Source: Kaistia sp. 32K (GTDB taxonomy: Bacteria > Pseudomonadota > Alphaproteobacteria > Rhizobiales > Kaistiaceae). From it: a stretch of 64,000 nucleotides of DNA. The notes under the pieces are model-generated. The model searched no databases. It had not been told where the DNA came from and saw only the letters and a program-made list of their open reading frames with translations. Numbering within the stretch: the first letter of the stretch is position 1; each line of letters starts with the position of its first letter. A program made the translations under genes and the position numbers. Positions 10,331 to 21,760 of the stretch are shown here, piece by piece. The DNA lies in the NCBI RefSeq assembly GCF_016629525.1, contig NZ_AP024269.1:5012501-5076500 (forward strand), written 5' to 3'.

Positions 10331-10777
10331 ATGTCTCGTTCGCCTGCCGGCAGCTTTGCCGGCGACGTTTCGGCCGATGAGGCTTGGGAAGGGCTCTCCA
10401 GTGAACCGCAGTCGATGCTGATCGATGTGCGGACCCGGGCCGAGTGGGCTTATGTCGGCATTGTCGATCTGAGTGCGATCGGCAAGGAGACGCTGCTGGT
10501 CGAATGGCAGAGCTACCCGGCGATGACGGTCAATGCCGACTTCGCCGAGGTGCTGGCCGCCGAGCTGGAACGGCGCGGCATCGGCCGCGAGACGGCTCTG
10601 TATTTTCTGTGCCGGTCCGGCGCGCGCAGCCTCGCGGCGGCGAACGCTCTGGCCGAAGCCGGTTTCGACCGGTGTTTCAACATTGCCGGCGGCTTTGAAG
10701 GGCCGCTGGACGAGGGCCGACATCGTGGTTCCGTGGATGGCTGGAAAGCCGCGGGACTGCCTTGGGTCCAATCATGA
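10331..10777 (+). CDS. Rhodanese-like domain protein
   Basis: Single-domain rhodanese of 148 residues. The domain runs from about residue 13 (SADEAWEGL) to the end, with MLIDVRTRAEWAYVG at the start of the fold and the active-site loop CRSGARS (Cys near residue 94). The catalytic cysteine suggests a sulfurtransferase or persulfide carrier rather than an inactive regulatory domain. There is no export signal, so it is probably cytosolic. It sits directly upstream of dnaA on the same strand (31 bases before the chosen dnaA start), so the two may share a transcript. The ATG follows a G-rich stretch. Confidence 0.88.
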   Translation: MSRSPAGSFAGDVSADEAWEGLSSEPQSMLIDVRTRAEWAYVGIVDLSAIGKETLLVEWQSYPAMTVNADFAEVLAAELERRGIGRETALYFLCRSGARSLAAANALAEAGFDRCFNIAGGFEGPLDEGRHRGSVDGWKAAGLPWVQS

Positions 10778-10808
10778 CAAGATGCCATTCGTTACGAGAG
10801 GGGCTCAG

Positions 10809-12329
10809 ATGCGCGACGACAGGACAGGCGAATTTGGATCCGGAGCTTCGGCTCTCAGGACGATCGCTGTCGATGGGGATCAGCCGATGAGCGGGCGCGC
10901 GGATGCGGTGCTGTGGGAACGCGTCAAGACGCGTCTCAGGACGGAACTGGGCGAAGACGTGTTTTCGAGCTGGTTCGCCCGGGTTGAATTCGAGAGCTCC
11001 GACGGCGCGTCCGTCGATCTTTCGGTGCCGACCCGATTCCTGAAATCGTGGATCCAGGCGCACTATCTCGACAAGCTGCTCGGCCTCTGGGCCGCCGAGG
11101 TCGAGAGCGTTCGCCGGGTCGAGCTGCTGGTGCGCGGCGCCGTCCGCGCCCGGGCGCCTGCCAAGGTCGAGAAGCCCGCCGCCGCCGTCCAGGCGACGCC
11201 CGCGCCGACCTTCATTCCGGCCGCCAGCGCCGCGCCGATCGTCGCCGCGGCCGCCGCGCCGGTTCGCAGCGAGCCCGATGGCGACGGTTCGCCCGTCGAT
11301 CCGCGCTTCACCTTCGACACCTTCTGCGAGGGCGGTGCCAACCGCGTCGCCTATGCCGCGGCCCGTGCCGTGGCCGAGACGCCGGCCGGCCGGCCGACGC
11401 CCTACAACCCGCTCTATCTTCATGCCGCCGTCGGTCGCGGCAAGACGCATCTGCTGCACGCCGTCGCCCAGGCGGCGCGCCGCGCCGATCCGAGCCGCAA
11501 GGTCGTCTACCTGACCGCCGAGCACTTCATGTTCCGCTTCGTCGCGGCGCTGAAGAACCAGTCGGCGATCGCCTTCAAGGAGCAGCTGCGCGAGATCGAC
11601 CTGCTTCTGATCGACGACCTGCAGTTCCTGCAGGGCAAGTCCGTGCAGCAGGAATTCTGCCACATGCTGAACGCGCTGATCGACGGCGCCCGGCAGGTGG
11701 TGGTGGCGGCCGACCGGCCGGCGGCTGAGCTCGAGACGCTCGACGAGCGCGTCCGCTCGCGCCTGCGCGGTGGTGTCGCCTTCGAGATCGCCCCGCCGGA
11801 CCTCGACCTCCGCCGCGATATCCTGAAGAGCCGATACCAGATCGCCCAGACGCAGAACCCGGGCGTCGAAGTGCCGGAGACGGTGATCGAATACGTCGCC
11901 CAGTCGGTCGTCTCGAACGGCCGCGACCTGGAAGGCGCGCTGAACCGCCTCGTGGCGCAGTGGCAGTTCACCAACCAGCCGGTGACGATGAACTCGGCCG
12001 AGATCACGCTGCGCGATCTCGTCGGCGCCCATGAGCCGCGCCGGGTCAAGATCGAGGACATCCAGAAGGTCGTCTCGCGCCACTACAACGTGTCGAAGGC
12101 CGACCTGCTGTCGAGCCGTCGCACCCGCACCATCGTGCGGCCGCGCCAGATCGCCATGTATCTGTCGAAGACGCTGACGCCGCGCTCGCTGCCCGAGATC
12201 GGCCGTCGCTTCGGCGGTCGCGATCACACCACGGTGCTGCACGCCGTCCGCAAGGTCGAGGAGATGATGCAGGGCGACCAGCATCTGGCGGAAGAGATCG
12301 AATTGCTGAAGCGCATGATCGACGAATAG
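10809..12329 (+). CDS. dnaA: Chromosomal replication initiator protein DnaA
   Basis: AAA+ initiator that binds DnaA boxes at the origin and opens the duplex. The N-terminal domain I begins near WERVKTRLRTELGEDVFSSW. An Ala/Pro-rich linker spans about 112-160. The AAA+ domain carries Walker A as AAVGRGKT (about 206-213, usually GGVGLGKT) and Walker B as LLLIDDLQFLQGK. The C-terminal signature is GRDHTTVLHAVRKVEEM. The ATG at 10809 has GAGAGGGG upstream and gives 506 residues. An in-frame ATG at 10782 lacks a ribosome-binding site. The longer open frame back to 10533 overlaps the rhodanese in another frame and is not credible. Confidence 0.96.
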   Translation: MRDDRTGEFGSGASALRTIAVDGDQPMSGRADAVLWERVKTRLRTELGEDVFSSWFARVEFESSDGASVDLSVPTRFLKSWIQAHYLDKLLGLWAAEVESVRRVELLVRGAVRARAPAKVEKPAAAVQATPAPTFIPAASAAPIVAAAAAPVRSEPDGDGSPVDPRFTFDTFCEGGANRVAYAAARAVAETPAGRPTPYNPLYLHAAVGRGKTHLLHAVAQAARRADPSRKVVYLTAEHFMFRFVAALKNQSAIAFKEQLREIDLLLIDDLQFLQGKSVQQEFCHMLNALIDGARQVVVAADRPAAELETLDERVRSRLRGGVAFEIAPPDLDLRRDILKSRYQIAQTQNPGVEVPETVIEYVAQSVVSNGRDLEGALNRLVAQWQFTNQPVTMNSAEITLRDLVGAHEPRRVKIEDIQKVVSRHYNVSKADLLSSRRTRTIVRPRQIAMYLSKTLTPRSLPEIGRRFGGRDHTTVLHAVRKVEEMMQGDQHLAEEIELLKRMIDE

Positions 12330-12342
12330 TCGATCGGTCCTG

Positions 12343-12373
12343 AGCCGGCGGAGGATCTCCGCCGGCTTCTTTG
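12343..12373 (+). terminator. Intrinsic terminator of dnaA
   Basis: A near-perfect stem of about 11 bp (arms AGCCGGCGGAG and CTCCGCCGGCT) with a 3-base GAT loop is followed by TTCTTTG. It starts 13 bases after the dnaA stop codon. It should separate dnaA from the dnaN-recF transcript, whose promoter would then lie in 12374-12528. Confidence 0.85.
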
Positions 12374-12528
12374 TCTCCCGTCCCGTCCCGATCCCCGGGA
12401 TCGCGGGGGAGGGCCTTGCGTTCCGGGCCGGAACAAGCCAATTTCCACGGTCCGTACCGGACGCTGCGTCCGGCCTCTGTCGGCGCCGCGCCATCCGCGC
12501 GGCTTTTCTGTCAAGGTTCCTGCGTTTC

Positions 12529-13650
12529 ATGAGAGCGACCCTCGAGCGATCCAACCTCCTGAAGTCCCTCAACCACGTGCACCGCGTGGTCGAACGACGG
12601 AACACGATCCCGATCCTCTCCAACGTGCTGATCCGCGCCGCCGGCTCGGAGCTGACGCTGAAGGCGACCGACCTCGATCTCGAGATTCTCGAGACGATCG
12701 CCGCCGATGTCGGCCGCCCCGGCGCGACGACGGTGCCGGCGCACATGCTCTACGACATCGTCCGCAAACTGCCGGACGGCTCGGAAGTGGCGCTGGAGAC
12801 CTCGGCCGACGGCCAGACGCTGACGGTCCGTTCGGGCCGCTCGAATTTCTCGCTGCAGATGCTGCCGGAGACCGATTTTCCGGATCTCACCACCGGCGAG
12901 TTCCCGATCCGCTTCGAAATGCCGGCCTCGGCCTTCAAGACGCTGATCGACCGCACCCAGTTCGCGATCTCGACCGAAGAGACGCGTTACTATCTGAACG
13001 GCATCTATCTGCACACGCCGGCGATCGAGGGTCGGACCGTGCTGCGCGCCGTCGCCACCGACGGCCATCGCCTGGCCCGCGCGCAGACCGCTGCGCCAGC
13101 CGGCTCCGAGGGCATGCCGGGGATCATCGTGCCGCGCAAGGCGGTCGGCGAGATCCAGAAGCTCCTGGAGAACTCCGACGAGACCGCCACGATCGAGCTG
13201 TCGGACACCAAGATCCGCGTCTCGTTCGGCGGCGTCATCTTGACCTCGAAGCTGATCGACGGCACCTTCCCGGACTATGCCCGCGTCATCCCGCAGGGCA
13301 ATGACAAGGTGCTCAAGGTCGATCGCGGCACCTTTTCGAACGCCGTCGACCGCGTCTCGACCATCGCCAGCGAGCGCGGCCGCGCCGTCAAGCTGTCGCT
13401 GACCTCGGAAGGCCGGCTGGCGCTCACCGTCAACAACCCGGATTCGGGCTCGGCGACGGAAGAGCTCGACGTCGACTACCAGTCCGATCCGATCGATATC
13501 GGCTTCAATTCGAAATATCTGCTCGATATCGCCGGCCAGCTGAAGACCGGCACGGCCTTGTTCAAGCTGGCCGATCCCGGCTCGCCGACGCTGATCCAGG
13601 ATGACGGCGACGAGGACGCGCTCTACGTCCTGATGCCGATGCGCGTGTGA
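12529..13650 (+). CDS. dnaN: DNA polymerase III beta subunit (sliding clamp)
   Basis: Ring-shaped processivity clamp. The 373-residue protein has the three-fold repeated clamp fold: N-terminal MRATLERSNLLKSLNHVHRVVERRNTIPILSN (shown in part: SLNHVHRVVERRNTIPIL), the middle RYYLNGIYLHTP...ATDGHRLAR segment, and the C-terminal NSKYLLDIAGQL and ALYVLMPMRV. The C-terminal MPMRV is the usual hydrophobic pocket-proximal end. It is translationally coupled to recF by a 4-base overlap (GTGA), which implies balanced, co-regulated synthesis. Confidence 0.97.
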   Translation: MRATLERSNLLKSLNHVHRVVERRNTIPILSNVLIRAAGSELTLKATDLDLEILETIAADVGRPGATTVPAHMLYDIVRKLPDGSEVALETSADGQTLTVRSGRSNFSLQMLPETDFPDLTTGEFPIRFEMPASAFKTLIDRTQFAISTEETRYYLNGIYLHTPAIEGRTVLRAVATDGHRLARAQTAAPAGSEGMPGIIVPRKAVGEIQKLLENSDETATIELSDTKIRVSFGGVILTSKLIDGTFPDYARVIPQGNDKVLKVDRGTFSNAVDRVSTIASERGRAVKLSLTSEGRLALTVNNPDSGSATEELDVDYQSDPIDIGFNSKYLLDIAGQLKTGTALFKLADPGSPTLIQDDGDEDALYVLMPMRV

Positions 13651-14804
13651 CCCTCTCCCCTGACGTCGGCCAGCCGCGCATCACGCGGCTGACGCTGGCG
13701 GATTTCCGGTCCTATGAGCGTCTCGACGTGCGGGTCGCCGGGCGCCTCGTCGCGCTTTCGGGCGAGAACGGCGCCGGCAAGACCAATCTGCTCGAAGCGA
13801 TCTCGCTGCTGTCGCCGGGGCGCGGCCTGCGCCGCGCCGATCTCGGCGACATGGCGCGGATCGGCGGTGGCGGCGGCTTCGTCGTGGCCGTCGACCTCGA
13901 CACCGCAAACGGTCCCGTCCGGCTCGGCACCGCGCTCGATGGCCAGCCGCCCTCGCGCCGCTGCCGCATCGACGGCGCGCCGGTCTCCTCCGCCACCGCT
14001 TTCGCCGAATATCTCCGCATCGTCTGGCTGACGCCGGCGCTGGATGGGCTGTTCACCGGCCCGGCCGGCGATCGCCGCCGTTTCGTCGACCGGCTGGTGC
14101 TCGCCGTCGACGCGACGCATGGCAGCCGGGTCAATGCGTTCGAGAAGGCCGTGCGCGGCCGCAATCGCCTGCTCGAGGATCCCTCTCCCGATCGCGCCTG
14201 GCTCGACGGGCTGGAGGCCGAGATCGCCGAGATCGGCGTCGCCGTCGCCGCCGCCCGCAAGGAGACGGCCGAGCGGCTCGCAGGCCTGATCGCCGAAGAA
14301 CGCGACGACACCTCGCCCTTTCCCTTTGCCGTGCTGGCGCTCGAGGGCGACGTCGAAAGCTGGATCGGCGAGGGGCCGGCGGTCGAGGCGGAGGATCGCT
14401 ACCGCGCGGCGCTGCGCAACGGCCGCGCCCGCGACCGCGCCGCCGGCCGCACCCTGGTCGGCCCGCAGGCGAGCGATCTCGTCGTCCGCCATGGCCCGAA
14501 GGACGTGCCGGCCGGCCGCGCCTCGACCGGCGAACAGAAGGCGCTCCTCGTCGGCATCGTGCTGGCGCATGCCCGCCTCGTCGCGCGGATGAGCGGGCTT
14601 GCGCCGATCGTGCTTCTCGACGAAATTGCCGCCCATCTCGACCAGCGTCGGCGCGCCGCCCTGTTCGAGGCGCTCGAGCGGCTCGGCAGCCAGATCTTCA
14701 TGACCGGGGCCGACCCGGCGCTCTTCGCCGAATTGCCGCAATCGGGGCAGATCTTCACCGTGACGCCGGGCCGCGTCGAGCCGCAGCAGGAGGCGGGATC
14801 ATGA
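13647..14804 (+). CDS. recF: DNA replication and repair protein RecF
   Basis: SMC-like ATPase that helps load RecA at single-strand gaps. Walker A is GENGAGKTNLLEAISLLSPG (about residues 38-57). The ABC-type signature is STGEQKALLVG and Walker B is PIVLLDEIAAHLD. The Arg/Gly-rich GRGLRRADL after Walker A is also typical. It is 385 residues long. The start is GTG, overlapping the dnaN stop codon by four bases. An ATGA overlap at the other end couples it to the LysE-type exporter gene. Confidence 0.95.
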   Translation: MTLSPDVGQPRITRLTLADFRSYERLDVRVAGRLVALSGENGAGKTNLLEAISLLSPGRGLRRADLGDMARIGGGGGFVVAVDLDTANGPVRLGTALDGQPPSRRCRIDGAPVSSATAFAEYLRIVWLTPALDGLFTGPAGDRRRFVDRLVLAVDATHGSRVNAFEKAVRGRNRLLEDPSPDRAWLDGLEAEIAEIGVAVAAARKETAERLAGLIAEERDDTSPFPFAVLALEGDVESWIGEGPAVEAEDRYRAALRNGRARDRAAGRTLVGPQASDLVVRHGPKDVPAGRASTGEQKALLVGIVLAHARLVARMSGLAPIVLLDEIAAHLDQRRRAALFEALERLGSQIFMTGADPALFAELPQSGQIFTVTPGRVEPQQEAGS

Positions 14805-15424
14805 CGGGATTGTCGATTTCGGGTCTGGCGCTCTTCGCCGCCGCGCTGGCCGTCGCCGCCTTCGCGCCGGGTCCCGGCATCGCGGCGATCGTCGCCCGCG
14901 TGCTCGGACGGGGCCGTCCCGGCGCCATCGCCTTCACCGCCGGCATGGCGATCGGCGACATCGTCTGGCTGGCGCTCGCCGTGCTCGGCCTCGCCGTCGT
15001 CGCCCAGACCTTCCACGAGGTGTTCGCGCTGATCAAATATGCCGGCGCCGCCTATCTGCTGTTCATCGCCTGGAAGATGTGGAAGGCCCCCGTCGCGGCG
15101 CCGGATCTCGCCCCCGTCGCGGCGCGCGAGAGCCAGGTCAAGCTGTTCTTCGCCGGTCTCGCCGTCTGCCTCGGCAATCCGAAGACCATGGTGTTCTATC
15201 TGGCGCTGCTGCCGTCGATCCTCGACATCACCCGGATCGACGCGCTGGCGTTCCTGGAGCTGACCACCGTGACGCTGACCGTGGTCGGGCTGGTCTTCGC
15301 CTTCTATGTCGGCGTGACGCTCCGGGCCCGCCGGCTGATCACCAACGCCAGGGCGGTGAAGATGGTCAATCGCGGCAGCAGCGTCGTCATGGCGGGCGCC
15401 GCGGTAGCGATCGCCGCCCGCTGA
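14801..15424 (+). CDS. LysE/RhtB family amino-acid exporter
   Basis: Inner-membrane exporter of the LysE superfamily, 207 residues with about six predicted membrane segments. The family signature occurs early as FAPGPGIAAIVARVLGRG (about residues 20-37), followed by GMAIGDIVWL and YAGAAYLLFIAWKMWK. The middle KLFFAGLAVCLGNPKTMVFY is also characteristic. The substrate is unknown: amino acids, homoserine lactone or related small molecules are typical. The start codon overlaps the recF stop codon by four bases, an unusual coupling of an exporter to a replication/repair operon. Confidence 0.92.
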   Translation: MTGLSISGLALFAAALAVAAFAPGPGIAAIVARVLGRGRPGAIAFTAGMAIGDIVWLALAVLGLAVVAQTFHEVFALIKYAGAAYLLFIAWKMWKAPVAAPDLAPVAARESQVKLFFAGLAVCLGNPKTMVFYLALLPSILDITRIDALAFLELTTVTLTVVGLVFAFYVGVTLRARRLITNARAVKMVNRGSSVVMAGAAVAIAAR

Positions 15425-15531
15425 GCTGCCTCCCGAGTTGACGGATCGACGCGGGGCGGGCTTTCCGGCGTGAATGTCCCGTCGCGAGCGACTAGATTCG
15501 CCCGATAACGAATCACTTTCCCGGATACTCC

Positions 15532-17334
15532 ATGCCGCTATCGCGCGCCCGCGCCGCGCTCAAATCCGTCTTCGGCTACGATGATTTCCGCCCGGGCCAG
15601 GACGAGGTCATCGCGGCGGTCATGAGCGGCGAGCCGGTGCTCGCCGTGATGCCGACCGGCTCCGGCAAGTCGATGTGCTACCAGCTGCCGGCGATCGTCG
15701 ATGGCGGCCTGACGGTCGTCGTCTCGCCGCTGATCGCGCTGATGCGCGACCAGGTGCAGCAGATGCAGCATGTCGGCGTCGCCGCCGCGACGCTGAACTC
15801 CACCAATGGCGAGGATGCCAATCGCGAGACGCTGCGGCGGCTGCGCGCCGGCGAGATCTCGCTGCTGTTCGTCTCGCCCGAGCGGCTCGCCGGCGATGGG
15901 CTGGTCTCGCTGCTCGCCGCCTGCGATGTCCGTCGCCTCGCGATCGACGAGGCGCATTGCGTCTCGCAATGGGGGCATGATTTCCGCCCCGAATACCGCC
16001 AGCTCGCCTCGGTGCGCGAGGCGCTCGGCGGCGTCCAGGTGGTGGCGCTGACGGCGACCGCCGACCAGGCGACCCGCAACGACATCGTCGCCCAGCTCTT
16101 CTCGACGCCGCCGCGCGTCGTCGTGCATTCCTTCGACCGGCCGAACATCCATCTGCGCTTCGAGGCCAAGGATAGGCCGCGCACGCAGATCGCCGACTTC
16201 CTCGCCCGCCACAAGGGCGGCAGCGGCATCATCTACGCCTCGTCGCGTGACAAGACGGAGAAGCTGTCCGAGTGGCTGGTCAGCAAGGGCATCCGTTCGG
16301 TGCCCTATCACGCCGGCTTCGATGCCGAGACGCGCTCCCGCCATCAGGACATCTTCCTGCAGGAGGACGGCGTCGTCGTCGTGGCGACCGTCGCCTTCGG
16401 CATGGGCATCAACAAGCCGGACGTCCGCTTCGTCATCCATGCCGACATGCCGGCCGGGGTCGAGGCCTACTACCAGGAGATCGGCCGCGCCGGCCGCGAC
16501 GGCCTGCCCGCCGATACGCTGACGCTCTATGGCCTCGACGACATGGCCTTCCGCCGCCGCCAGATCGACGAGAAGGCGATCAGCGAGGCGCAGCGCCGGG
16601 TCGAGAAGAAGCGCCTCGCGGCGATGACGGATCTGGCGGAGTCGGCGACCTGCCGGCGCCAGGCGCTGCTCGCCTATTTCGGCGAACAGCGCGGCCCCTG
16701 CGGCCATTGCGATCTCTGCCAGGGCGGCGCCGAGCTGGTCGACGCGACGATCGACGCGCAAAAGGTGCTTTCCGCCGTGGTGCGCACCGGCCAGCGCTAT
16801 GGCGCGGCGCATCTCGTCGACGTGCTGCGCGGCGAGGCGACCGACGCGGTGCAGCGCCAGGGCCATGACCGCATCAAGACCTTCGGCGTCGGCTCGGATC
16901 GCAGCGCTCATGCCTGGCGCACGCTGGTGCGCCAGCTCTTCGCCGCCGGCGCGCTCGCCGAGGCGAGCGAGGAGCATGGGGGCTTCCGCATCACGCCCGA
17001 GGGCGAGGCGGTGCTGTTCGGGCACGAGAAGATCGCGCTGCGCTCGATCCGCGAGGCGCCGGCCCGCCGGTCCCGCAAGGGCGAGAGCGATCGCGCCGAC
17101 GGGCTCGACGCGACGACCGCGTCGATGTTCGAGCAGTTGCGCGCGCTTCGCCGCGAGATCGCCCGCGACGAGGGCGTGCCGGCCTACATGGTCTTCCCCG
17201 ATCGCACGCTGATCGAGATGGCGGAGACGATGCCCTCAACGCTCGACGAGATGCGGGGCGTGCAGGGCGTCGGCGAGCGCAAGCTCGGCCTCTACGGCGA
17301 AGCCTTCCTCGAGGCGCTGCACGCCGCGCGCTGA
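15532..17334 (+). CDS. recQ: ATP-dependent DNA helicase RecQ
   Basis: 3'-5' superfamily 2 helicase for recombination and stalled-fork processing. Motif 0 includes [14 protein letters not shown], motif I is [14 protein letters not shown], motif II is [19 protein letters not shown], and motif VI is [14 protein letters not shown]. The RQC zinc-binding cysteines are in [11 protein letters not shown] and CGHCDLC. A C-terminal HRDC domain starts near [20 protein letters not shown]. At 600 residues it is full length. It lies between recF-lysE and gyrB on the same strand, in a DNA-metabolism neighbourhood. There is a gap of 107 bases upstream. Confidence 0.96.
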   Translation: MPLSRARAALKSVFGYDDFRPGQDEVIAAVMSGEPVLAVMPTGSGKSMCYQLPAIVDGGLTVVVSPLIALMRDQVQQMQHVGVAAATLNSTNGEDANRETLRRLRAGEISLLFVSPERLAGDGLVSLLAACDVRRLAIDEAHCVSQWGHDFRPEYRQLASVREALGGVQVVALTATADQATRNDIVAQLFSTPPRVVVHSFDRPNIHLRFEAKDRPRTQIADFLARHKGGSGIIYASSRDKTEKLSEWLVSKGIRSVPYHAGFDAETRSRHQDIFLQEDGVVVVATVAFGMGINKPDVRFVIHADMPAGVEAYYQEIGRAGRDGLPADTLTLYGLDDMAFRRRQIDEKAISEAQRRVEKKRLAAMTDLAESATCRRQALLAYFGEQRGPCGHCDLCQGGAELVDATIDAQKVLSAVVRTGQRYGAAHLVDVLRGEATDAVQRQGHDRIKTFGVGSDRSAHAWRTLVRQLFAAGALAEASEEHGGFRITPEGEAVLFGHEKIALRSIREAPARRSRKGESDRADGLDATTASMFEQLRALRREIARDEGVPAYMVFPDRTLIEMAETMPSTLDEMRGVQGVGERKLGLYGEAFLEALHAAR

Positions 17335-17386
17335 CCCTGACGCCGACCTGGCGCCGACTTGGCGTCGACCTTGCGTTGACCTGGCC
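17332..17386 (+). repeat. 11-bp degenerate tandem repeat after recQ
   Basis: Five consecutive 11-base units run through the recQ stop codon into the gap before gyrB: TGACCCTGACG, CCGACCTGGCG, CCGACTTGGCG, TCGACCTTGCG and TTGACCTGGCC. The units differ at two to four positions. The first contains the recQ TGA stop. The function is unknown: it may be a slippage product or a binding array. Confidence 0.7.
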
Positions 17387-17481
17387 CCCGGCGGGCGGCC
17401 TATCGACGCGCTCGCGCCGCAAAGCAAGGCGGCGCTTTGCTTTCGCCATGCTCGCGCCCTCATTAAAGGCTAGGGGGAAGC

Positions 17482-17510
17482 GTGCAATTTGCTTGTCGAA
17501 GCAATATATT
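17482..17510 (+). promoter_or_regulatory. Candidate gyrB promoter with palindrome in the spacer
   Basis: A possible -10 element TATATT (17505-17510) lies 17 bases after GTGCAA (17482-17487), a weak -35. Between them is a palindrome with 6-bp arms, TTGCTT-GTCG-AAGCAA (17489-17504), that could be an operator or a supercoiling-sensitive element. The only nearby AT-rich stretch is here. Closer to the gene is an alternating CG tract (about 17531-17549). The assignment is tentative. Confidence 0.4.
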
Positions 17511-17568
17511 AGCCTCTCGATTCGACTTTTCGCGCGCGCACGCGCGCGACGCTTTCAAGGAAGCCTGA

Positions 17569-19998
<2,430 letters not shown>

Positions 19999-20147
19999 CC
20001 GGTTGAAGTATGCCTGCCTGATCTCGCCGGGTGGCAGATCGGGCAGCGCGTGCTAAGGTCGTCCGCCCAAGAGGTCGCACTCTGGCGGCGCGCGCCCTGC
20101 GTGCTGCCGGGTATCTGTCAGACACGATACATCAGGGATGAAACACT

Positions 20148-21578
20148 TTGCAGCAACTCGCTGATATTGGCGTGCTCGGTCTCGCCGTGATGGGCGCGAA
20201 CCTCGCCCGCAACGCCGCCCGCAAGGGCTTCGGGGTCGCCGTCTTCAACCGCAACGGCGCCCGCACCGACGAACTGATCAACGAGCACGGCTCCGAAGGT
20301 CGCTTCACGCCGTCGAAGACGATCCCTGAATTCGTCGCCTCGATCGCCAAGCCGCGCGCCATCATCATCATGGTCAAGGCCGGCCAGCCGGTCGACGACG
20401 TGATCGAGGAACTGCTGCCGCATCTCGATACCGGCGACATCATCATCGACGGCGGCAACTCGCTCTATACCGACACGAACCGTCGCTTCCACTACTTGAA
20501 GGACCGCGACATCAAGTTCATCGGCATGGGTGTTTCGGGCGGCGAAGAAGGCGCGCTCGAGGGTCCGAGCATGATGCCGGGCGGCACGCGCGAGGCCTAT
20601 GCCCGCATCGAGCCGATCGTCACCAAGATGGCGGCCCAGGTCGATGGCGAGCCCTGCTGCACCTATATCGGCACCGAGGGCTCCGGCCACTACGTCAAGA
20701 TGGTGCATAACGGCATCGAATATGCCGACATGCAGCTGATCACCGAGGCCTACGACCTGTTCAAGACGGTCTACGGTCTCGAGGCGGGCGAGATCGCCGA
20801 CATCTTCGCCGAATGGAACAAGGGCGAGCTCAACTCGTACCTGATCGAGATCACCGACGCCGTGCTGCGCAAGGTCGACCACACCGGCAAGCCGCTGGTC
20901 GATTCGATCGTCGACGAGGCGGAACAGAAGGGCACCGGCCGCTGGACCGCGCAGTCGGCGCTCGATCTCGGCGTGCCGCTGACCTCGATCACCGAGGCGG
21001 TGTTCGCCCGCGCCCTTTCCGGCCGTCGCGCCCAGCGCGCCGAGGCGGAGAAGCGCTTTCCGCATCCGGCAACGGCCAAGCGCACCATCACCCAGGCCGA
21101 CATCGACGCCATCCGCGACGCGCTCTACGCGTCGAAGATCGTCGCCTACGCCCAGGGCTTCGAGCAGCTCCAGGTTGCGGCCGAGCAGTACGGCTGGGAT
21201 CTGAAGCTCGGCGAGCTCGCCACCATCTGGCGCGGCGGCTGCATCATCCGCGCCCGCTTCCTGAACCGCATCCGCGAGGCCTATGATTCGGGCGCCAAGG
21301 TCTCCAACCTGCTGCTCGAGGACTATTTCCACGACGCCGTGGTTCAGGCCGAGGCGAACTGGCGCAAGGTCGTCGGCCTCGCCATCGCCGAGGGCATCCC
21401 GGTTCCGGCCTTCTCGTCGTCGATCGCCTATTATGACGGTCTGCGCCGCGCCCGCGGCCCGGCCAACCTGCTGCAGGGCCTGCGCGATTATTTCGGCGCC
21501 CACACCTATGGCCGCCTCGACAAGCCCGGCAAGTTCCACACCCGCTGGAGCCAGGACGGCAGCGAAATCCCGGCCTGA
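20148..21578 (+). CDS. gnd: 6-phosphogluconate dehydrogenase, decarboxylating
   Basis: Converts 6-phosphogluconate and NADP+ to ribulose 5-phosphate, CO2 and NADPH in the oxidative pentose phosphate pathway. The nucleotide-binding motif is GVLGLAVMGANLARNAA near the N-terminus, and the 6PGDH signature is IIIDGGNSLYTDTNRR. The substrate-binding VSGGEEGALEGPSMMPGG and GSGHYVKMVHNGIEY are present, as is the C-terminal YFGAHTYGRLDKPGKFHTRW. It is 476 residues, typical of the long (Gnd) form. The start is TTG with AGGGATG upstream; the ATG ten bases earlier is in another frame. A very long open frame on the opposite strand is antisense shadow. Confidence 0.96.
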   Translation: MQQLADIGVLGLAVMGANLARNAARKGFGVAVFNRNGARTDELINEHGSEGRFTPSKTIPEFVASIAKPRAIIIMVKAGQPVDDVIEELLPHLDTGDIIIDGGNSLYTDTNRRFHYLKDRDIKFIGMGVSGGEEGALEGPSMMPGGTREAYARIEPIVTKMAAQVDGEPCCTYIGTEGSGHYVKMVHNGIEYADMQLITEAYDLFKTVYGLEAGEIADIFAEWNKGELNSYLIEITDAVLRKVDHTGKPLVDSIVDEAEQKGTGRWTAQSALDLGVPLTSITEAVFARALSGRRAQRAEAEKRFPHPATAKRTITQADIDAIRDALYASKIVAYAQGFEQLQVAAEQYGWDLKLGELATIWRGGCIIRARFLNRIREAYDSGAKVSNLLLEDYFHDAVVQAEANWRKVVGLAIAEGIPVPAFSSSIAYYDGLRRARGPANLLQGLRDYFGAHTYGRLDKPGKFHTRWSQDGSEIPA

Positions 21579-21620
21579 GGCCGTTTTCGCATCCTTTCCC
21601 GGCTCAGAAACAAAATGATA

Positions 21621-21649
21621 CCGACGCGCAACGCATCGTTGCGCGTCGG
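21621..21649. repeat. Perfect 13-bp inverted repeat after gnd
   Basis: Arms CCGACGCGCAACG (21621-21633) and CGTTGCGCGTCGG (21637-21649) flank a 3-base CAT loop. There is no T-tract on either side, so it is not a standard intrinsic terminator. It may block exonucleases at the gnd mRNA end, act in Rho-assisted termination, or be a palindromic dispersed repeat. Confidence 0.7.
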
Positions 21650-21760
21650 CCCAATTCCCGGCGCATTCGCCCTCGATCCTGCTATCGTCGATCTCGCGGC
21701 CATTGCGCGATCGGTTCACGGCTCCCACATGGTGTCGGCAAGATTGAACAGGCGGAGACG

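Noticed and set aside
10533..10808. A longer DnaA start at 10533
   Set aside because: It lies inside the rhodanese gene in another frame, and the encoded leader is unlike DnaA.
10677..12746. A 689-codon minus-strand open frame opposite dnaA
   Set aside because: Antisense shadow of dnaA; the plus strand has every DnaA motif.
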